From: Asticcacaulis excentricus CB 48
Lineage (GTDB): Bacteria > Pseudomonadota > Alphaproteobacteria > Caulobacterales > Caulobacteraceae
Reading direction: 5' to 3'
Assembly (NCBI RefSeq): GCF_000175215.2
Contig: NC_014816.1
Coordinates: 434,001-498,000 of the forward strand
Length of the DNA stretch: 64,000 bases
Shown: positions 59,847-64,000 of the stretch, one piece after another
How the letters are laid out: every line of letters begins with the position of its first letter
Position numbering within the stretch: position 1 is the stretch's first letter
Position numbers and translations under genes: made by a program
Notes under the pieces: generated by a model
Told to the model about the DNA's origin: nothing
The model's input: only the letters and a program-made list of their open reading frames with translations
Databases searched by the model: none

Positions 59847-61427
59847 ATGGACGGCACCGAAACCCCGCAGCGCCGCCTTCTGCCGCCCTTTGCGCGCATC
59901 GGTTTTTTCCGTGCGCGGCTGGGGCGGCTGATCCTGTTGCTCAATCTGGCCGGGCTGCTGGTGCTGATCACCGGCGCGCTGGTGCTCAATGAATTCCGTC
60001 AGGGCCTGATCGACAACCGTAAGGAGTCGTTGATGGCACAGGCGGAGACGATGGGCGAGATCATCGCTGAGGTCGCGACCGCCGGTGATCCGGAGCCCTA
60101 TCTTGAGCCGCAATATGCCGTGCTGGTACTGGGGCGCTTCATCCCCGCAGAGCAGCGTGCGCGTTTGTTCGATGCCAAGGGGCACGTCCTTACCGACTCC
60201 TATTCCGTCTCTGAACAGATCGATGTGCGCAGCCTGCCGCCGGTCGAGGACACCCTGCCCGATACCGAGCGCCGCAAGGCGCGCAATCTGCGGCAGGAAA
60301 AGGCGCGTGAGGCGCTAGATGCCGAGGTCAGACAGGCCTTAAGCGGTGAGCCGGTCGCGTCGGTGCGCTATAACGAAAAGGGCGAAAAGGTCGTTTCTGT
60401 CTCGGTGCCGCTGAAGCGGGTCAAGGCCATACTGGGCGTCCTGACCATCGAGGCGGGCGACGTGGACACCATCGTCGCGGCGCAGCGCTGGGCCATGCTA
60501 CCCTTTATTCTAGTGGCGCTGGGCGTCAGTCTCTTTTCATCGCTGCTGCTGCACTGGCTGGTCAGCCGGCCGATCCATCGCCTGTCCGACGCCGCCGATG
60601 CCGTTCGGATGCAGAAGGCGCGCACGTTCTCGCTTCCCGATCTGGAATCGCGCCACGATGAGGTGGGGATTCTGGCGCGTTCGCTACAATCCATGACTGA
60701 AGCTCTGCAAAAGCGTATGGACGATATCGACCGCTTTGCTGCCGATGTATCGCATGAGATTAAGAACCCCCTGACTTCGATCCGCAGTGCACTGGAGACA
60801 CTCAGCCTGGTCAAGGACGAGACGGCCAAGGCGCGGCTGATGGCCGTTATCCAGCAGGATGTGCGGCGCGCCGACCGCCTTATCACCGACATTTCCAATG
60901 CTTCACGCCTTGACGCCGAATTGGCGCGCGATGTGCCCAAACCCGTCGATGTCGGCGCGCTACTCGAAGACATTGTCTCCCTCTATCAGCATATGCCCGA
61001 GGGTGCGGCGGTCAGTCTGGAACGCAAACTGTCCCCGGCGGCGTCAAAGGTGATGGGCCGCGAAGGGCCGCTGGGGCAGGTCTTCCGCAATGTCATCGAC
61101 AATGCGCGCTCCTTCTCGCCCGAAGGCGGTACGGTGCGCGTTTGCGTCGTCTATTCCGACGCCGACCCGAAGCGCCCGCTGCAAATCGTCATCGAGGACG
61201 ACGGCCCCGGCATCCCGGCGGAAAACCTGGAGACCATCTTTCAGCGTTTCTATACCTCGCGGCCCAAGGGCACGGATTTCGGCCGCAATTCAGGTCTGGG
61301 CCTGTCGATTTCGCGCCAGATCATCGAGGCGCAGGATGGCCGCATCTGGGCCGAGAATCGTCTGAACAGCGACCACACCATCGCCGGCGCGCGCTTTACC
61401 ATCACCCTGCCGAACGTGTATCAGTGA
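59847..61427 (+). CDS. chvG: Sensor histidine kinase ChvG
   Basis: The 526-aa kinase has TM1 at about residues 28-48, a periplasmic sensor of about 170 residues (49-216), TM2 at about 217-240, a HAMP domain, and the HisKA helix with H303 in AADVSHEIKNPLTSIRSALE. The ATPase has VFRNVIDNARSFSP (N box), IVIEDDGPGIP (G1) and NSGLGLSISRQII (G2). In this family the periplasmic repressor ExoR can bind the sensor; no exoR is in the window. Confidence 0.93.
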   Translation: MDGTETPQRRLLPPFARIGFFRARLGRLILLLNLAGLLVLITGALVLNEFRQGLIDNRKESLMAQAETMGEIIAEVATAGDPEPYLEPQYAVLVLGRFIPAEQRARLFDAKGHVLTDSYSVSEQIDVRSLPPVEDTLPDTERRKARNLRQEKAREALDAEVRQALSGEPVASVRYNEKGEKVVSVSVPLKRVKAILGVLTIEAGDVDTIVAAQRWAMLPFILVALGVSLFSSLLLHWLVSRPIHRLSDAADAVRMQKARTFSLPDLESRHDEVGILARSLQSMTEALQKRMDDIDRFAADVSHEIKNPLTSIRSALETLSLVKDETAKARLMAVIQQDVRRADRLITDISNASRLDAELARDVPKPVDVGALLEDIVSLYQHMPEGAAVSLERKLSPAASKVMGREGPLGQVFRNVIDNARSFSPEGGTVRVCVVYSDADPKRPLQIVIEDDGPGIPAENLETIFQRFYTSRPKGTDFGRNSGLGLSISRQIIEAQDGRIWAENRLNSDHTIAGARFTITLPNVYQ

Positions 61428-61436
61428 CTCATCCCT

Positions 61437-61570
61437 AAACCTCCCTGCCTCCGGCAGGGAGGGGGCAGCGGCCGTCAGGGCGTGGGGGTGGGGCGTATTG
61501 CGATATGTCCATTTTTATAGCGTGTTGAATAAGTAAGCCCCCACGGCCCAGCAAGCTGGGGAGGGATAAC
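61437..61570. repeat. GC-rich intergenic repeat between chvG and hprK
   Basis: CTCCCTGCCTCCGGCAGGGAGG, a GTGGGGGTGGGGCG centre, an AT-rich insert (TTTTTATAGCGTGTTGAATA) and the end CCCAGCAAGCTGGGGAGGG make up this element. Its right end lies 15 bp before the hprK start. The AT-rich stretch splits the element in a way not seen in the chvG copy. Confidence 0.65.
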
Positions 61571-61585
61571 CCCGCGGAGCCGCCC

Positions 61586-62014
61586 TTGTCCCGAATCATT
61601 CTCCACGCCACGTCGCTGACCGTACCCATTCGGGGCCAGTGGCGCGGCGTGTTGTTGATGGGGCCATCGGGCGTAGGTAAGAGTGATCTCGCCCTGCGCG
61701 CGATGGAGGCTGGGTTTCAGCTCGTGGGCGACGACTACTCGGTCCTGTGGGCATCAGGTGATCACATTTTCGCCAGCGCCCCGGAGACCATTGCCGGGCG
61801 CCTTGAGGTGCGTGGTATCGGCATCACGCCGCAGCCCCGTCGCCCCTTAACGCGCGTAAGTCTTTGTGTGCACTGCCAATTATCGCCGCCGGAGCGCCTG
61901 CCCGAATCCGAGTTGACCCCCCTTCTGGGGCACGACCTGCCCACCATCAGGCTTAACCCAAGGGAAGCTTCGACTGTGGCCAAACTGCTCACCCGACTGC
62001 GTCTTCTGTCGTGA
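61586..62014 (+). CDS. hprK: HPr kinase/phosphorylase, short alphaproteobacterial form
   Basis: The 142-aa protein is only the C-terminal kinase domain of HprK, as usual in alphaproteobacteria. Walker A is G26-PSGVGKS-33, and VGDDYSVLW with RLEVRGIGI supplies the catalytic Asp and HprK signature regions. The start is TTG at 61586 with CGGAG 6 nt before it; no ATG is available without losing the Walker motif. It lies after chvG, the standard order that links phosphotransferase signalling with the ChvIG system. Confidence 0.87.
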   Translation: MSRIILHATSLTVPIRGQWRGVLLMGPSGVGKSDLALRAMEAGFQLVGDDYSVLWASGDHIFASAPETIAGRLEVRGIGITPQPRRPLTRVSLCVHCQLSPPERLPESELTPLLGHDLPTIRLNPREASTVAKLLTRLRLLS

Positions 62015-62169
62015 TCCCGCGGATCGGCCTTGGCACCGTCGCATTTTCGTCCTAAATCGAAAGACCTTTTTGCAGTGCAGTGAATTGGGTCTATAATCAG
62101 TTTCTTGTGCCCCGCCTCGACCCGAAATCCGGGACCCGACGGGCGGTCACGTGTAGGGATGACCTTTAT

Positions 62170-62574
62170 ATGATCGGACTGGTGATCGTGACCCACGGCG
62201 GTCTGGCGGAAGAGTTTGTATCCGCCATGGAACACGTTGTAGGACCGCAGGATCAGGTGACGGCCATCTGTATCGGGCCCGAAGACGACGTGGCTCAGCG
62301 CCGTCAGGACATCCTCAAGGCGACTTTCGCCAATGACAGTGGTGACGGTGTGATCCTGCTGACCGACATGTTCGGGGGCACCCCGTCGAATCTGGCCATC
62401 TCTGTCATGGAACAGACCAAGGCCGAGGTGATCGCCGGGCTCAACCTGCCCATGTTGATCAAGCTGGCGACGCTGCGCAAGCTGGAAGCCCTGGCTGATT
62501 GCGTGCAGCACGCACAGGAGGCCGGTCGCAAGTACGTCACCGTCGCCTCTTACGTCCTGTCGGGTGACAACTGA
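62170..62574 (+). CDS. PTS system EIIA component (mannose family)
   Basis: The ATG at 62170 gives 134 aa; the frame back to 62080 has no homology. The EIIA-Man fold is recognised by MIGLVIVTHGGLAEEFVSAM with phospho-acceptor H9, ILLTDMFGGTPSNLAISVM and the C-terminal RKYVTVASYVLSGDN. In alphaproteobacteria this stand-alone EIIA is part of a regulatory phosphorelay (EI-Ntr, HPr, EIIA), not sugar transport. Normally ptsH follows; here the next gene is ada. Confidence 0.88.
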   Translation: MIGLVIVTHGGLAEEFVSAMEHVVGPQDQVTAICIGPEDDVAQRRQDILKATFANDSGDGVILLTDMFGGTPSNLAISVMEQTKAEVIAGLNLPMLIKLATLRKLEALADCVQHAQEAGRKYVTVASYVLSGDN

Positions 62575-62648
62575 AGGTGACCGCCCAAGTTTGACCGCAA
62601 GCGGCGGGACGCGCAGGGGCCTTAAACCGTTCAAAATGGAGGTATCCG

Positions 62649-63734
62649 GTGAGTGAGGAACCATCCATGACCACTGCCTTTGCCATGAGTGAAGACCCGC
62701 GCTGGCTAGCCCTAATCGCCCGCGATGCGACGCAAGACTGCGCTTTTGTCTATGCCGTGAAGACCACCGGCGTCTATTGCCGCTGCACCTGCCCCTCGCG
62801 GCGGCCAAAGCCTGAGAATGTGCGCTTTTTTGCCACTAGCCCGGAGGCACAGGCCGCCGGCTTCCGCCCTTGCAAGCGCTGCCAGCCCGATCAAGGCGGT
62901 CAGCGCGCCCTTCAGGCGCATCGCATCGCCGAGGCCTGCCGCGAGATTGAAACCGCGGAGGCCGAACCGACCCTCGAGGCGCTGGCTCAGCGGGCGGGCC
63001 TTAGCCCCTTTCATTTTCACCGAGTGTTCAAAGCGGCCACGGGTCTGACCCCCAAGGCCTATGCCCGCGCCCACCGCAGCGGCCGGATGCGGGCGGCGCT
63101 GAAGACCAGCGGCAGCGTCACCGAAGCCATCTACGAAGCCGGCTTCAATGCCCCCAGCCGGTTCTACGCTGATACGGCTAACGCACTGGGTATGTCGCCG
63201 CGCACCTTCCGCAAGGGCGGGGTGGCCGAGGTGATCCGCTTCGCCGTGGGCCAATCGCGTCTGGGTGCGTTGTTGGTGGCCCGCAGCGAAAAGGGTGTCT
63301 GTGCGGTTTTTCTGGGCGATGACCCGGAGGCGCTGGTGCGCGACCTTCAGGACGCCTTTCCCGAAGCCGAACTAATCGGTGGGGACGCGGCGTTTGAAAA
63401 TACGATGGCGTGTGTGGCTGGTCTGATCGAAGCGCCGCAAACCGCGCTCGACCTGCCGCTCGATATTCGCGGCACCCTGTTCCAGCAGAAGGTGTGGGCC
63501 GCGCTTCAGGCGCTGCCGGCTGGTACGCGCGTCTCTTATAGCGAACTGGCCGAGCGGGTGGGCCTGCCCGCGGCCGTGCGCGCCGTGGCCTCGGCCTGTG
63601 CGGCCAACAAGATCGCCGTGGCCATACCCTGTCACCGGGTGGTGCGTACCGATGGCAGCCTGTCGGGTTATCGCTGGGGTGTGGAGCGCAAGGCGGCGCT
63701 GTTAGAGGCGGAAGGCGAGATTCAGACCGCTTGA
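62649..63734 (+). CDS. ada: Ada methylation-response regulator / O6-methylguanine-DNA methyltransferase
   Basis: The 361-aa product has the full Ada layout. The N-terminal zinc domain has C44, C48, C75 and C78 (VYCRCTCPSRRPKPENVRF and CKRC). An AraC helix-turn-helix follows (LEALAQRAGLSPFHFHRVFKAATGLTPKAYA). The C-terminal methyltransferase has the active Cys in IPCHRVVRTDGSLSGYRWG. It starts at GTG after GGAGG; an ATG at 62667 with GAGGAA is an alternative. It removes methyl groups from O6-guanine and phosphotriesters and activates its own regulon. It is followed by dinB. Confidence 0.93.
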   Translation: MSEEPSMTTAFAMSEDPRWLALIARDATQDCAFVYAVKTTGVYCRCTCPSRRPKPENVRFFATSPEAQAAGFRPCKRCQPDQGGQRALQAHRIAEACREIETAEAEPTLEALAQRAGLSPFHFHRVFKAATGLTPKAYARAHRSGRMRAALKTSGSVTEAIYEAGFNAPSRFYADTANALGMSPRTFRKGGVAEVIRFAVGQSRLGALLVARSEKGVCAVFLGDDPEALVRDLQDAFPEAELIGGDAAFENTMACVAGLIEAPQTALDLPLDIRGTLFQQKVWAALQALPAGTRVSYSELAERVGLPAAVRAVASACAANKIAVAIPCHRVVRTDGSLSGYRWGVERKAALLEAEGEIQTA

Positions 63735-63755
63735 TTTGTTCCCTTTTTGTGCTAT

Positions 63756-63770
63756 GTTCGCGTTACGTTC
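63756..63770 (+). promoter_or_regulatory. LexA (SOS) box upstream of dinB
   Basis: GTTC-GCGTTAC-GTTC is a perfect GTTC-N7-GTTC, 24 bp before the dinB ATG and just past the ada stop. Confidence 0.85.
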
Positions 63771-63793
63771 TAATGACGCTGCGGAACCGCACC

Positions 63794-64000
63794 ATGGAAA
63801 ACGAGAACATCGAACCTCTGCGCAAGATCATCCACGTTGATATGGATGCCTTCTACGCCTCAGTGGAACAGCGCGATAATCCTGAACTGCGCGGCAAGCC
63901 GGTGGCGGTGGGCGGACTGGAACGCGGCGTTGTGGCGGCGGCCTCATACGAAGCGCGCAAATACGGCATCCGTTCGGCCATGCCGTCGGTGACGGCGCGA
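63794..64000 (+). CDS. dinB: DNA polymerase IV (DinB), N-terminal part, cut by the window edge
   Basis: The 69 codons present include the Y-family catalytic motif IIHVDMDAFYASVEQRDNPEL and GKPVAVGG, then VAAASYEARKYGIRSAMPS. This is the start of error-prone polymerase IV. An in-frame ATG at 63773 just after the LexA box is a possible earlier start. The gene continues beyond 64000. Position behind a LexA box and after ada fits a DNA-damage cluster. Confidence 0.93.
   Translation, partial: MENENIEPLRKIIHVDMDAFYASVEQRDNPELRGKPVAVGGLERGVVAAASYEARKYGIRSAMPSVTAR

Noticed and set aside
1..64000. tRNA, rRNA, CRISPR arrays, insertion sequences, prophage or integrase genes
   Set aside because: Looked for in all gaps and not found; gaps are short, and no transposase, integrase or regularly spaced repeat is seen. 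A tRNA could only be excluded firmly with a covariance search.

Overview
This window looks like chromosomal DNA from a Caulobacterales alphaproteobacterium, probably close to Asticcacaulis or Caulobacter. The evidence is a complete cpa/tad Flp-pilus locus next to a short PilA pilin, a ChvI/ChvG - HprK - EIIA cluster, pseudaminate genes of the flagellin-glycosylation type, LexA boxes of the alphaproteobacterial GTTC-N7-GTTC form, and high-GC codon use. The genus is an inference from gene content; no rRNA was available. I saw no insertion sequence, prophage, CRISPR array, tRNA or rRNA.

Layout. 1-1180: end of a pseC-like aminotransferase, then pseI (pseudaminic acid synthesis). 1186-3339: a FAN1-type VRR-NUC nuclease fused to a DnaQ-type exonuclease, with a LexA box just upstream; this is the most unusual protein in the window. 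3407-14812: Flp pilus locus. Minus strand, in transcription order: pilA, a terminator, a second pilin of 57 aa, cpaA, cpaB, cpaC, cpaD, cpaE, cpaF, tadB, tadC. Plus strand: a stand-alone CpaC N-terminal-domain protein and two TadE-type pseudopilins. 14813-16207: pabB. 16208-16720: a gene-free stretch with a candidate small RNA, several hairpins and an inverted repeat found again at 55 kb.

16721-28525: ctpA and an EnvC-type amidase activator, nrdB, a TadD-like TPR protein, an M17 aminopeptidase, an NlpC/P60 hydrolase, a membrane cytochrome c, pheA, and the cytochrome c maturation operon ccmABCDG (starting at 29147). 29367-35881: aconitase A and aconitase B, separated by a GIY-YIG protein and a DUF2239 protein. 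36575-42575: a uronate catabolism island (uxaC, a LacI regulator, uxaA, uxuB) with an identical 14-bp operator-like site in two promoters. 42770-46502: a ScfR/RamB-like regulator preceded by a Tdi1-like immunity-fold gene, divergent from isocitrate lyase, which is flanked by two small genes. Together with the aconitases this gives TCA-cycle and glyoxylate-shunt functions, with uronates entering as 2-keto-3-deoxygluconate.

46639-64000: an NDUFS6-like zinc protein, a glyoxalase-family protein, polA, DUF5063, an M28 peptidase, another VOC protein, two tandem 560-aa chemoreceptors with nearly identical signalling halves, a large unrecognised protein, chvI-chvG-hprK-EIIA (with no ptsH following), ada, and the start of dinB behind a second LexA box. 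DNA repair and replication genes recur: the FAN1 fusion, polA, ada, dinB and nrdB. Two of these have SOS boxes that can be read directly. Several short genes (second pilin, 59-aa ORF before aceA) fall below common ORF length cut-offs.
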